Below are positions 8,787-17,223 of a stretch of DNA of 64,000 nt, piece after piece. Each line of letters begins with the position of its first letter. Position 1 is the first letter of the stretch. This DNA is from Streptomyces griseoluteus (GTDB taxonomy: Bacteria; Actinomycetota; Actinomycetes; Streptomycetales; Streptomycetaceae). The position numbers and the translations under genes were made by a program. The stretch covers positions 1 to 64,000 of the forward strand of contig JOBE01000021.1 of NCBI GenBank assembly GCA_000717735.1, read 5' to 3'. Under the pieces are notes generated by a model. The model was not told where the DNA came from. It made no database searches and worked only from the letters and a program-made list of their open reading frames with translations.

Positions 8787-9077
8787 ATGCGATCTGGAAC
8801 CGACATCACCGAGAACGACCTGCGGCATCTGCTCAATGAGTGGGATCCGATCGGCGTCGCTGACGATGTGCAGGACGAGTACGAGTGCATGCTCGCCCCG
8901 CTCCTCCAACGGCTCCGGGGTGGGGCCGGCCAGGCGGAGATCGGCGAGTTCCTGCGGCACGAGCTGGAGGATCACTTCGGTCTCCCCCCTCTGCCATCAC
9001 AGCCGGAAGCAATGGCTGCCCGACTGATGTTCTGGTGGACAGCTGCCGGCAAGGCCGATGGCACCGGCTGCGCGTAG
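8787..9077 (+). CDS. Small acidic protein, immunity-like
   Basis: A 96-residue acidic protein: TENDLRHLLNEWDPIGVAD, then DVQDEYECMLAPLLQRLRGG, EIGEFLRHELEDHFGL, and a tail ending AARLMFWWTAAGKADG. The WDPIGV...DEYD...LL..L pattern is shared by small DUF1871-like bacterial hypotheticals, some of which act as immunity proteins; that role is inference only. The ATG at 8787 is very close to GGAG, so an upstream start at 8712 cannot be excluded. No toxin partner is seen next to it. Confidence 0.55.
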   Translation: MRSGTDITENDLRHLLNEWDPIGVADDVQDEYECMLAPLLQRLRGGAGQAEIGEFLRHELEDHFGLPPLPSQPEAMAARLMFWWTAAGKADGTGCA

Positions 9078-9334
9078 TCGCCCCCTCCGGATCGACTTCC
9101 CGTTGTCCAGGGCGGTCATCCGGGACGTCGGGTGGGCGCCGTTGGCGGGCCCGGGCCCGTGGACGGCCGGATGCGTGGAACTCAAGAAGTTCCGGCGGCC
9201 GGCACGACCTGGATGACTCGGTCCCCGGGCGTACAGGTCGCGTACCACCCGGGCATGGTTCCCGGCGCAGGCAGCGGTGCCTTCGAGCGGGGCGGCCAGA
9301 CTCCGGTCGGCTTCCTCGAGGAGGACGTGGCGAG

Positions 9335-9660
9335 TGCCCGGCGGGGATTGTCGCCCGGCATTTGCTGACCGACCAGCAGATCGAGGGCGCGCTCGCGCTG
9401 ATGGAAGCCATGGCACCGACCGCCCGGACGACCTCGGCGACGAGCTCACCGACCCCTACGCCGAGGCGCTGGTCGACGTCGTCAGCGCCAAGGCCGAACT
9501 CCTGACCCCACAGCCGGGCGCGGAAGCCCGTCAGTCGGCCGGACAAGCCTTCGACCTGATGGCCGCGCTGGAGACGTCGACCGTCGAGGCCCGCGAGCGC
9601 CGAGGCAAGACCGGACCCGACAGGGCCGAGGTGACGTGCACGAGATGCCGAAACCGAGGA
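9335..9660 (+). pseudogene. ku: Ku protein, C-terminal remnant (NHEJ)
   Basis: Two plus-strand frames together read like the C-terminal third of bacterial Ku: GIVARHLLTDQQIEGALALM then EAMAP. After a frame change near 9415 this continues DDLGDELTDPYAEALVDVV, SAKAELLTP, and AFDLMAALETSTVEARERRG. A further frame change leads to MPKPRRTAAKKTT, like the basic Ku tail. Ku forms a ring on broken DNA ends and recruits ligase LigD. Here the beta-barrel ring is missing and the reading frame is broken at least twice, so it is a relic. Confidence 0.5.
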
Positions 9661-10043
9661 GAACGGCCGCGAAGAAGACCACGTGTCCCCGTCCCAGATC
9701 GCCTCGATCGCCACGATGCGGCCCCCGCATCCGCCCGCCCGATAGGCCGGCGCCGCCAGGTCGAGGGGGCTTTGTACGGGCCGCCGCCTGGGTGACGGCG
9801 TCCACGAGCTCGGTAAACGGGCGTCCGGGCCAGCCGCTGAACTCCACCGACTCGGTGACGCCGAAACCGCGATCCCTCCGTACAGCCGGACGCCGCCCTC
9901 GCCCTGCTCGACGAGGGTGTCGGCAGGCCGGAACAGGCGTGACTCCTCGCGGCAGATCCAGTCCCCGAGCGCCGGGAGAAGCTTGCTGCCTGGCCTGATC
10001 TCCCGCCCGATGTGGTGCCCTGACCTCAGCAGTAGCTGACAGG
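9661..10043. other. Degenerate stretch, no intact gene
   Basis: Two minus frames contain protein-like pieces: LLPALGDWICREESRLFRPA with LVEQGEGGVRLYGG in one frame, and SVEFSGWPGRPFTELVDAVT in another. The join looks like a frameshifted small gene at roughly 9780-10010, but no family was recognised and no start or stop pair can be defended. Confidence 0.3.
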
Positions 10044-10225
10044 TCACCAAGCGAGCAGCACTCTCTTACACAGGAGCGAGAAGCGGGCTCGGCCGAACAT
10101 CTGGCGCTTGAGCGTCTTGATCCCGTTGACGTGGCCTTCGACGACGCCTGAATTCCAGGGCAGGGTGTGGCGGTGATGACGGCGTCACCGTCTCGGTCGA
10201 TGCCTTGCGTGAGCACAGGTGGCTG
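10044..10225 (-). mobile_element. ISL3-type transposase C-terminal remnant
   Basis: The minus strand reads TQGIDRDGDAVIT, shifts frame by one base, then reads LPWNSGVVEGHVNGIKTLKR followed by QMFGRARFSLLCKRVLLAW and a TGA at 10044. This is the conserved ending of ISL3-family transposases, including the last catalytic glutamate in VVEGH. The upstream catalytic domain is missing and no inverted repeats were identified. The remnant at 4390-4530 supplies the segment that would immediately precede this one in an intact protein. Confidence 0.6.
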
Positions 10226-10318
10226 GCCGCCCGATACGGAGGCCTCCGTCGCCGCAGTCGGCCGCCGACGTACATAGGGGAGGCGCTGCGCACCGTGCTG
10301 TCGATGAGCTGGACCGGG

Positions 10319-11224
10319 TCAGCTTGCCAGGCGCGCGAGGGCGGCCGCGTGAGCGCGGTCGAGGGCGTCGGCAGCGGCGCAAGGGATGTCCGGCTGCACG
10401 CCGGTGCCCTCCCAGTTCGCGCTGGACACGGGGTTGACGGCGCGGCCAACGGGGACGGTGGCTTCCAGGTGTGGGTGCACGGTCCAGCCCTGGCACGGGT
10501 GTGCACCGCCGCGGGTGCGCTCGCCGACGACTACGGCGCGGCCGAGCTGCTGGAGGTCGTACGCCAGCTCCTCAGCGGCAGAGAAGGTGCTGTCGCTGGA
10601 GAGCACGTACAACGGCTTGCTGCCGCCGAAGCGCGCGCCGGGAACGTGCGGCAGGCTCCAGGACTGCTCGCTGCGCTCGCCGCCGCGCCAGTGCATGGTG
10701 TTGAGGTGGGTGCGCTCGTCCAGGAGGTAGCTGCAGACGAAGGCGACCGCGTCCGGGTCGCCGCCCCGGTTGGCGCGAAGGTCCACGATCAGCGCCTGGG
10801 CGCGGGAGGCCAGGGTGAGCGCGGCGCTCAGCGGTTCGGCGGCCCACTCCAGCGGAAACAGCATCGGCGCCAGCTCCACCACGGCGACCCCTCCGTCGAG
10901 CAGCTGCACGCGGGGCGCACCGCCCAGTGAGGCGTCGAAGTCCCGGCGCATGGCGTCCCTGGTGGCCGCCCCCTTCTTCGGGGGCACGGGCTGGGCGTGG
11001 TGCTTGAGTCTCAGGTGTCGGTCGCCGTTGACCGACTGCAGGTCCGCGGTGACCAGACGGGCGAGCTCCTCGGCGTCGTCGACGTCGTAGGCGCCTTCAG
11101 TGAGGCGTCGTTGCAGCAGGCCGGCGAGCTGCTCGGCTATCTCGGGGAAAACGTAGTTCTCGGTCAGGAGCCGGGCCGTCTCGTCGATGACGGGGGCCGT
11201 CGGAAGCTTCGTTGAAGTCGTCAT
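10319..11224 (-). CDS. S41-family peptidase (IRBP/Tsp-like)
   Basis: This 301-residue cytosolic protein has the C-terminal-processing-peptidase fold without a PDZ domain. An N-terminal helical cap (about 1-75) is followed by the core strands LLDGGVAVVELAPM and AQALIVDLRANRGGDP. The nucleophile segment is TFSAAEELAYDLQQ, with the serine near residue 215 and the supporting Glu just after. The closing motifs are AVVVGERTRGGAHP and WEGTGVQPDIP. Stand-alone S41 proteins of this kind are common in actinobacteria, with unknown substrates. It is divergent from the ArsR gene at 11282, across a 57-bp gap that holds a palindrome, so ArsR may control it. Confidence 0.88.
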   Translation of the reverse strand: MTTSTKLPTAPVIDETARLLTENYVFPEIAEQLAGLLQRRLTEGAYDVDDAEELARLVTADLQSVNGDRHLRLKHHAQPVPPKKGAATRDAMRRDFDASLGGAPRVQLLDGGVAVVELAPMLFPLEWAAEPLSAALTLASRAQALIVDLRANRGGDPDAVAFVCSYLLDERTHLNTMHWRGGERSEQSWSLPHVPGARFGGSKPLYVLSSDSTFSAAEELAYDLQQLGRAVVVGERTRGGAHPCQGWTVHPHLEATVPVGRAVNPVSSANWEGTGVQPDIPCAAADALDRAHAAALARLAS

Positions 11225-11249
11225 GACAGGGAGTAGAGCACTGCCCTTG

Positions 11250-11279
11250 CGAAAGCGTCAAAGAGTTTAGACACTTTCG
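11250..11279. promoter_or_regulatory. Palindromic operator between S41 peptidase and ArsR genes
   Basis: The gap contains an imperfect inverted repeat: left half CGAAAGCGTCAAAG, right half TTTAGACACTTTCG, with 11 of 14 positions pairing. It is centred in the only intergenic space between two divergent starts and ends 3 bases before the ArsR start codon. ArsR repressors bind such dyads. The lack of room for a ribosome site suggests the ArsR message may be leaderless. Confidence 0.5.
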
Positions 11280-11281
11280 GT

Positions 11282-11824
11282 ATGCGTGATCAGCCTCCGT
11301 ACCTGCCGCCTCCTGAAGACGTCCTCGAAATCGGTACGCCTGAGCAGTTCGCGGCGCTCTCCCACCCCTTGCGTCAGCGGTTGCTCTTCTCCTTGGGCCA
11401 CCGGCCTGCCACCACAAGCCAGCTTGCGGCGCAACTCGACGCGAAGAAGGGCAACCTGGCCCACCACCTCAAAGTGCTCCGTGAGGCAGGGCTGGTCCAC
11501 GTCGCCGAGACCCGCCAGGTCCGCGGCGGGACCGAGCAGTACTACCAGCGCACGGCCCGTCACATGGTCGTCGCCGAACCCCGAGCGGCAGGCACCGCCG
11601 CGATGCTCGCCGCGGTTGCCCAGGAGCTGGACCGCTCTCCCGCCGAGACCCACCTGACCCTGCGCCACCTGCATCTCAGCCCCGCGAAGGCGAGAGAACT
11701 AGGCGAGACCCTCGCCAGACTGGTCGACGAGGCCGGGGAGACTGCAGAGGACCAGCCCCTGCACGGTGTGTTGGTGGCGCTCTATCAGCAGGCCCTGCCG
11801 ACCAGAACCAACAGTTCCGCCTAG
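11282..11824 (+). CDS. ArsR-family (HTH_20) transcriptional regulator
   Basis: A 180-residue winged-helix regulator. The DNA-binding part spans about residues 20-85: EQFAALSHPLRQRLLFSLG, then TTSQLAAQLDAKKGNLAHHL, then KVLREAGLVHVAETRQVRG, with wing YYQRTARHM. The C-terminal helical half (about 100-170) is the dimer/effector region of the HTH_20 type. No metal-binding cysteines are present, so it is not an arsenic or zinc sensor. The ATG is directly downstream of the palindrome with no Shine-Dalgarno sequence, consistent with leaderless translation and autoregulation. The S41 peptidase is the likely partner gene. Confidence 0.85.
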   Translation: MRDQPPYLPPPEDVLEIGTPEQFAALSHPLRQRLLFSLGHRPATTSQLAAQLDAKKGNLAHHLKVLREAGLVHVAETRQVRGGTEQYYQRTARHMVVAEPRAAGTAAMLAAVAQELDRSPAETHLTLRHLHLSPAKARELGETLARLVDEAGETAEDQPLHGVLVALYQQALPTRTNSSA

Positions 11825-11971
11825 CGGCACCATCCTCACGAGACACCCCCTAGTGCCGCTCGAAGACGCGTATGGGGGTCGAGATCCCGCGCACGCCCCG
11901 CGGCCATGCCGGCGGCGACGTTGCGTCCTTCGGCTGCTCCCGGCGTCGGCACATCCACAGCCCCGACACGG

Positions 11972-12300
11972 GCATCGAGACCATGACGGCATCCTGTGCC
12001 CTGTACCGGGAAGGGGCCGAGTCCGGCGCTCGCCGCGCTCGCCGAGACGACCAGCGGCAACGGCCCGTCCCGGACGCCCACGCCGGCTGCGGCCGAGCAG
12101 AGCACCTCACCGCTGAAAACCCTCACCAAGATGCTCGCCCTCTTCCGCAGTCCGAACCGATGGAGGGCCGGACAGGAGAACCAGTGCCGTCCGCACGGGG
12201 TGCACGCGAGTCCTCCCCTGTCGCAGCCCGGTCCCCGCTGCCGAGGAAGACCACTCCCATGACCAGCCCCGGGCTCGGTAGGCAGCGGGCTCGGCGTGGG
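11972..12300 (+). repeat. Degenerate direct repeat, copy A (C-terminal part of the 15198 gene)
   Basis: From CATGACGGCATCCTGTG onward this stretch closely matches 16158-16472, covering the last ~55 codons of the gene at 15198 and about 120 bp beyond its stop. Copy A has an extra base (gagtccggcgctcg against gagtcggcgctcg), which breaks the frame. The stop codon region reads gatgg rather than gatag. Copy A is therefore a non-coding relic. The two direct copies bracket the exporter and its regulator, about 3.9 kb. Confidence 0.75.
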
Positions 12301-12313
12301 ACAGGGCAGGCGC

Positions 12314-13561
12314 TCACGAGCCTGCTCGCGCTCGGCGGCGGCAACCGCTGAGCCGCGGTCCTTGATCCCGCTCGGTGGCGACGGCTCCGGCGGAGACGAT
12401 CGTCGCGGCGGCGAGGCCGCCCCAGAGAGCGGCCGGACCGTGGGGTGCGAGAGCGGTGATGGCCGCCGGGGAGACGGCGAGGCCGAAGCCCGTGGAGAGC
12501 TGGAAGCGGGTGAGGGCACGTCCCAGGACGTGCGCCGGGGCGAGGGCGGTGACGAGCGCGGTGGCGCTGCCTGCATAGATGATCTCGCCGAGGGTGCAGA
12601 GCACGGACACCGCGGCCACGGCCGGGGCTCCCCAGTCGTGTCTCAGGGCGGCGGCCACGAGGAAGCCGAGGTAGGACGCGGTGAGCACCACGCCGGCCAT
12701 CGCCAGCACGGACCGGCGGGGGAAGCGGGCCATCAGGACGGTGACCGGAACCTGCAGGGTGACCACCAGCACTGTGTTGGCCACGAAGATGGCCCCCGAC
12801 CACACCGGGGAAGCGTGCATCTGCGTCACCAGGACAAGAGGGAGCGCGATTTCGGGAACGGTGAGGCAGAAGACGTAGATCACGTTGGCGGCCAGGAGCG
12901 CGTGCATCCGGGGTGCGGGCTGATCGTGCCTGCCCTTGGGAGCAGCAGCGGCATCGGCCGGATGAGCGTGCACGTGGACCGACCATGCCAAGGCCGCCGC
13001 GCCGAGGTAGGCGAGCCCGGTGACGGCTGCCAGCGCCTGCAATGCGGTGGTGCCGCCCGCCAGGCATGCGGTGGCGAGGAGTGCACCGGTGCCCAGGCCG
13101 GCGTTGCGCAGGGCGCGGCCCCCCGCGAGGGCGGCGTCGCGTTCGCGGCCGTGGGCGACCGTGGCCACGAGGGCCGCATGGGCGGCCGGCCACGCCTGGT
13201 TGCCGATGCCGAGGAAGAGCGCCGCCGTCGCGAACAGCCAGACGTGCCCCTCCGGGGCGACCAGCAGCAGCGCCACGCCCAGCACCCTCACCAGCATTGA
13301 CGCTGCCACGACCGTGCTGCGTGCGCCCCGGTCCAGCCATCGGCCGACTGCGGGCAGGCACACCAGACCCACGACGGCGCCGACCGTCATGGCGATGCCG
13401 GTGGCCGGCGCGGACAGCCTCAGCACGGACACCCCGTAGAGCAGCAGAAAGGGCCGCAGCAGTCCGGTGCCAACCGCGTCCACGGCCAGGGCTACGGCGT
13501 AGCGGGGGCCTCCGGAGGCACGGACGAGGGCGCGCGGCTGGATCTTGGTGGTGGTTGCCAT
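12314..13561 (-). CDS. MFS transporter
   Basis: This 415-residue protein has about 12 hydrophobic membrane segments and the loop 2-3 signature of the major facilitator superfamily (PAVGRWLDRGARS). A mirrored motif follows the central loop (MARFPRRSVLAM). A His-rich cytoplasmic loop (HVHAHPAD...KGRHDQPAPRMH) separates the two six-helix halves. The last ~15 residues (SGCRRRARAGS) overlap the edge of the repeat at 11972 and are probably not native. ATG 13561 is used; ATG 13597 would add 12 residues. It is divergent from a DUF5937/ArsR regulator, the usual arrangement for a drug-efflux pair, and a perfect dyad lies between them. Confidence 0.88.
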   Translation of the reverse strand: MATTTKIQPRALVRASGGPRYAVALAVDAVGTGLLRPFLLLYGVSVLRLSAPATGIAMTVGAVVGLVCLPAVGRWLDRGARSTVVAASMLVRVLGVALLLVAPEGHVWLFATAALFLGIGNQAWPAAHAALVATVAHGRERDAALAGGRALRNAGLGTGALLATACLAGGTTALQALAAVTGLAYLGAAALAWSVHVHAHPADAAAAPKGRHDQPAPRMHALLAANVIYVFCLTVPEIALPLVLVTQMHASPVWSGAIFVANTVLVVTLQVPVTVLMARFPRRSVLAMAGVVLTASYLGFLVAAALRHDWGAPAVAAVSVLCTLGEIIYAGSATALVTALAPAHVLGRALTRFQLSTGFGLAVSPAAITALAPHGPAALWGGLAAATIVSAGAVATERDQGPRLSGCRRRARAGS

Positions 13562-13602
13562 GGCGTCAAAGGTGCGTTCGCCCGCCGAGCCGGCCATGTC
13601 GG

Positions 13603-13619
13603 TTGACGGACACCGTCAA
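13603..13619. promoter_or_regulatory. Perfect dyad operator between MFS and ArsR genes
   Basis: TTGACGG-ACA-CCGTCAA is a perfect 7-bp inverted repeat with a 3-base centre. It lies between the divergent MFS gene and the DUF5937/ArsR gene. Its left arm could also serve as a -35 box (TTGACG) for the regulator. The position and symmetry make it the best candidate for the binding site of the ArsR protein, repressing both genes. Confidence 0.6.
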
Positions 13620-13660
13620 TCGACGCGGCCGTCGGCCATCCGAGCAGCGATGATGAGGGG

Positions 13661-14746
13661 ATGACGTTGAGGATCGGCATCGGCGGCCTGCCGTCCGGGC
13701 GACTGCGGTTCGCTGCCTCCCAGCTGGCCGAGCTGACCGCGATGCTGCACGTGCTGGCCGAACCCGCGCATCACCCGGAGTTCGCCGGCTGGGCCGGGGA
13801 CGTCTGGGCTGGGATCCGGCCGGAGCTGGCCGAGCGGCTCAGGGAAGCGGAGTTCCTCTGGCGTTCCTCACGAGCCGACTTCCTGGTCCCCGCTCGTCCC
13901 CGGCCCACCCTCGCCGAGGAGTTGGACGATGTAGACCGGATCGACGATGAAACCTATGTGACCGCCGCGCTCATCACCACGTGCGGCAGCAACCGGGTCC
14001 ACTTCGCCGCGCCGTCGCCGCTCGCCGACGCGACGGCGCGCGAGCGGGCCCTGGACCTTGCCCAGGCCCGTGGCGCGCTCCAAGAAGCCTTCGCGGAACG
14101 GCTGCTCGCGAACCCAGCCGTCGTACGGGCGCGGGTACGCCATACCCTCGAACAGTGCGCCGAGGCATTCTTCGACGCCGCTTGGACGGGCGTCGCCGTG
14201 CAACTCGCCACCGACCTGCGCCTGAAGAACGACCTGCTGAAGCGCCAGGGGCTCGGGGCCGCACTCGCATCGGTCTCCTGCGCAGTGACCCTGGCGCCGG
14301 ACGGCAACTGCATCATCGTGGACAAGCTGCAGGACAATGCGACCTCCGCCCACGGCAGCGGGGTCACGTTCCTCCCCAGCGTCTTCGGCCGCCCGCACCT
14401 GGTGGTGGTCCACGCGCCCGGGTGGCAGCCGGTGGTGCAGTACCCCGTGGCCGAAGCGAGTCCACCGGAGCCGGTATCGCTGGCGATGGTCACGCTACGC
14501 CTCGAGGCACTCGCGCATCCGGTGCGGCTGCGGCTGCTGCGCACCCTGGCCCGTGGCCCGCACACCACCGGTGAGCTGGCCCACGCCTGGGAACTTTCAC
14601 CCCCGGAGGTTTCCCGCCACCTCGCCGTCCTGCGCCGCGCGGGCCTGCTCACGACCCGGCGGCACGGTCGTTACGTCCGCTACACCCTCAATCTGCCCGA
14701 TCTGACGGCGCTGGGAGGCGACCTGTTGGCGGCCGTACTGCGCTGA
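13661..14746 (+). CDS. DUF5937/ArsR-type transcriptional regulator
   Basis: This 361-residue regulator has the two-part architecture frequent in Streptomyces. The long N-terminal DUF5937 region (about 1-260: MTLRIGIGG, RFAASQLAELTAMLHVL) probably senses a ligand. The C-terminal ArsR winged helix lies at about 270-350 (RLEALAHPVRLRLLRTLARG, then HTTGELAHAWELSPPEVSRH and LAVLRRAGLLTTRRHGRYV). It is divergent from the MFS exporter at 12314, with the TTGACGG/CCGTCAA dyad between them, so it is the likely repressor of the pump. The start fits the family N-terminus; GAGGGG sits almost against the ATG, which is unusually tight. Confidence 0.88.
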   Translation: MTLRIGIGGLPSGRLRFAASQLAELTAMLHVLAEPAHHPEFAGWAGDVWAGIRPELAERLREAEFLWRSSRADFLVPARPRPTLAEELDDVDRIDDETYVTAALITTCGSNRVHFAAPSPLADATARERALDLAQARGALQEAFAERLLANPAVVRARVRHTLEQCAEAFFDAAWTGVAVQLATDLRLKNDLLKRQGLGAALASVSCAVTLAPDGNCIIVDKLQDNATSAHGSGVTFLPSVFGRPHLVVVHAPGWQPVVQYPVAEASPPEPVSLAMVTLRLEALAHPVRLRLLRTLARGPHTTGELAHAWELSPPEVSRHLAVLRRAGLLTTRRHGRYVRYTLNLPDLTALGGDLLAAVLR

Positions 14747-15197
14747 GAAGGTTCACAGTGCGCCACCCGACCTCCCGCCCCGCCTGCTCGACGGTGAGGT
14801 GCCCATCCCCCGCTTCGATGGCCGACGAAAAATGCGGCCCCTGCGCAGGACACCCGGCCCCGTACGCCTGCCTGCCCCGGTCGTGATGCCGCCAGCAGCC
14901 CCGGCGCACGGCGAGTTCCTTGGCACGACGGTGCAGTCGGCCCCTACGACAGCGGGGGTCCCGTTCTGCTGGGTCTGCCGGCAAGCATGATGGTGTGCTC
15001 GTCGATGGCCAGGGCTGTTCGTGAGGTGAGCGGCGTGGAGTCGGCCTCCGTCCCGGGGGCAGAGCTGACCCTGCCGAACGGAGGTGGTCCCCGCCGTCAG
15101 GAAGAGTGGCCGACCGGGCCTGCGTGGCCTGGTGGACTCCGCCGCTCGGGCTGCGGATCATACTGGTCAAGCCCTGATCACCCACCTGGACGGTTCC
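14747..15197. other. Gap without a recognisable gene
   Basis: About 450 bp. A minus frame (for example GPHFSSAIEAGDGHLTVEQA followed by GREVGWRTVN) looks partly protein-like near 14765-14850 but has no start, stop or family that I can defend. It is possibly a decayed gene. Confidence 0.35.
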
Positions 15198-16349
15198 ATG
15201 GCCAAGAGCAGCTCTTCATCGACCACTGTCCCCGACACCGTGTGGCTCGGGCGGGGGCGTCACCTCGGGCCCGAGGCCGAGCGGGACGTCCGGCGCAACC
15301 TGCTCGCCCTCAAGGCGGCTGGGGTGATCGATGACTTCCTGGACCTCGACCCGGTCGAGGCGGCCCGCTCCACCGATCTGTTCCCTCGGGATGAGTCAGC
15401 CGACGCCGGCCCGTCTGCCCGCCGGCTCTTCGAGGCCCGCTGGCGCGTCGCCGATGGTGTCACCGTGCGCGCTCAACTGACCACGTACGAGCCGGAGTCC
15501 CGGCGCGTCGAGAGTGAGGGCGTCACATGGGTGCTCGCCGCCGAGGCGGAGCGGGCGTGGGAAGCGAGCTGGCCCTCACCCGCCACCGTGTTCTGGCCCG
15601 ACAGCGACCAGGTCGCCTGGGATCACGAGAGGGTTCCGGGGGTACGTCTGCGCAGCACGAACTACCTGCCGAAGGACGACGGCGAGTTGCGGCGCCTGCT
15701 GCGGGACAGCACCCGGCAGAGCTGGTTCATCCATGTCGTGGTGCACGAGGCGATGACGCCGGACGCGCGGGGGCGGCGGCCGATCACGGCGTTCCTGCCG
15801 CCGAGCCTGCGGCACCAGGTGGTCGAGCACCGGGCCACGCCGGAGCAGGCGCTGATCGCCGACTTCGCGATGAAGCGTGAGCTGGGCGTGGGGCTACCGC
15901 GCGGCGGGGCCGTCGTCCTGCCCTCGACGCCGCAGGTACCGGGCTACGACGCGGAGCGCTTCACCGTACGCGATGTCTTTCTGGACGGCACGGAGCCGAC
16001 CGCACTCCTCCAGACCATCACGGAGTTCACCTCGCTGCAGCGACCGCTGTCGGCTGACGCCGAACAGGTCCTGACACGACTGCGCCAAGGCTGGCACCTG
16101 CTCACCCCGGACGAGGAGCTTGCCCACGCACGGGCCATGGTCACCAGGTATGCCAAGGCGCTCGAGGCCATGACGGCATCCTGTGACCTGTACCGCGAAG
16201 CCGCCGAGTCGGCGCTCGCCGCGCTCGCCGAGACGACCAGCGGCAACGACGCGTCCCGGACGCCCACGCCGGCTGCGGCCGAGCAGAGCACCTCACCGCT
16301 GAAAACCCTCACGAAGACGCTCGCCCTCTTCCGCGGTCCGAACCGATAG
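15198..16349 (+). CDS. Hypothetical soluble protein (source of the duplicated 3' end)
   Basis: A 383-residue soluble protein of no family I recognise. Visible features: a Ser/Thr-rich start (MAKSSSSSTTVPDTVWLG), an early helix (RDVRRNLLALKAAGVIDDFL), and a mixed alpha/beta middle (VTWVLAAEAERAWEASWPSP; TRQSWFIHVVVHEAMTP; RRPITAFLPPSLRHQVVEH). The C-terminal helix (EELAHARAMVTRYAKALEAM) is followed by a Thr/Pro-rich tail ending LFRGPNR. ATG 15198 was preferred over 15084 because the upstream part has a different composition. The 3' end and downstream 120 bp recur in degenerate form at 11972-12300. No enzymatic motif is visible. Confidence 0.7.
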   Translation: MAKSSSSSTTVPDTVWLGRGRHLGPEAERDVRRNLLALKAAGVIDDFLDLDPVEAARSTDLFPRDESADAGPSARRLFEARWRVADGVTVRAQLTTYEPESRRVESEGVTWVLAAEAERAWEASWPSPATVFWPDSDQVAWDHERVPGVRLRSTNYLPKDDGELRRLLRDSTRQSWFIHVVVHEAMTPDARGRRPITAFLPPSLRHQVVEHRATPEQALIADFAMKRELGVGLPRGGAVVLPSTPQVPGYDAERFTVRDVFLDGTEPTALLQTITEFTSLQRPLSADAEQVLTRLRQGWHLLTPDEELAHARAMVTRYAKALEAMTASCDLYREAAESALAALAETTSGNDASRTPTPAAAEQSTSPLKTLTKTLALFRGPNR

Positions 16350-16472
16350 AGGGCCGGACGGGAAAACCAGTGCCGTCCGGAGGGACGGCGCACGCGAGTC
16401 CTCCCCTCACGCGGCGCTGTCCCCGCTGCCTACCACTCCCATGACCCGCCCGGGCCGCGGTAGGCAGCGGAC
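16158..16472 (+). repeat. Direct repeat, copy B (3' end of the 15198 gene)
   Basis: This intact copy includes the coding end of the 15198 gene (from the codons for ALEAM) through the stop at 16349 and the flank up to GGTAGGCAGCGG. It is in the same orientation as copy A at 11972. The coding frame is preserved here, so this is the parental copy. Confidence 0.75.
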
Positions 16473-17223
16473 TTGTATGAGACAGCGCAGGGTTTGCAGT
16501 GCGGCGACGTTCTCGAGTTCGCGCAGGGACCGCCCACCCGACTCAGCCGGTGAATTCTGGCTCAGGCGGGGACGAGCACCGGAGCTGGTCTCATCACCCC
16601 GTGAAGGGTCGCCTGACGAGGAGAGGTCGGTGAAGGCCGCTCGCGACTGAGAGGCCGTCTCTCTCACGATCGCGGCGCTTGCCCCACCGGCCCCAGCGGC
16701 GCCGGGATGAGCGGATCATCGTTCGGAGACCGGCGTTCCCTGCCCGAAATCCCACGACGGGTGGAGATCCCGGAGGCGCCGATGTTGTGGAAGCCGTACG
16801 CCCACGGCGTCCCCGTCTACGTGCCGGGCAGGAGACGGACGCTGCACTGCGTCGTACGGCCCTGCCCAGCCCTGATCACTTCCTGCCCGACGTCGCGGGG
16901 CATCCGCGACCTGATCGAGTCCTCCGCTCCACCGCATCCCCGGCCCGTCACGGCAAGCGTGCCGAGTACCGGCCCATTCGCACGGCGTCCGCCGGCCGCC
17001 CCGCGGACAGCAAGGAGCGAGGAGCTACGTCTGCTCGTTCCGCTCACGGGGTGGGGCGGGTCAGTCGAGGTCGGAGCCGGCACTGGTGGCCGCGGCCCTC
17101 AAGAATCCGGCCGTCGTCGCCGACTCGCCGATACCGCCCGTCTCTACGTCGCCCTCTCATCGCTGACGCCAGAACGGGCCGGTCGGCCTGCAGGGCGTCG
17201 GCGCGCCCGCGGCTGGACGCCCT
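16473..17223. other. Non-coding or decayed stretch
   Basis: About 750 bp with no credible gene. One minus frame holds GGRSLRELENVAALQTLRCL near 16490-16550, a helix-like fragment of unknown origin. The remainder translates to Arg/Pro/Ser-rich sequence in all frames. It leads into the second MITE copy. Confidence 0.4.
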
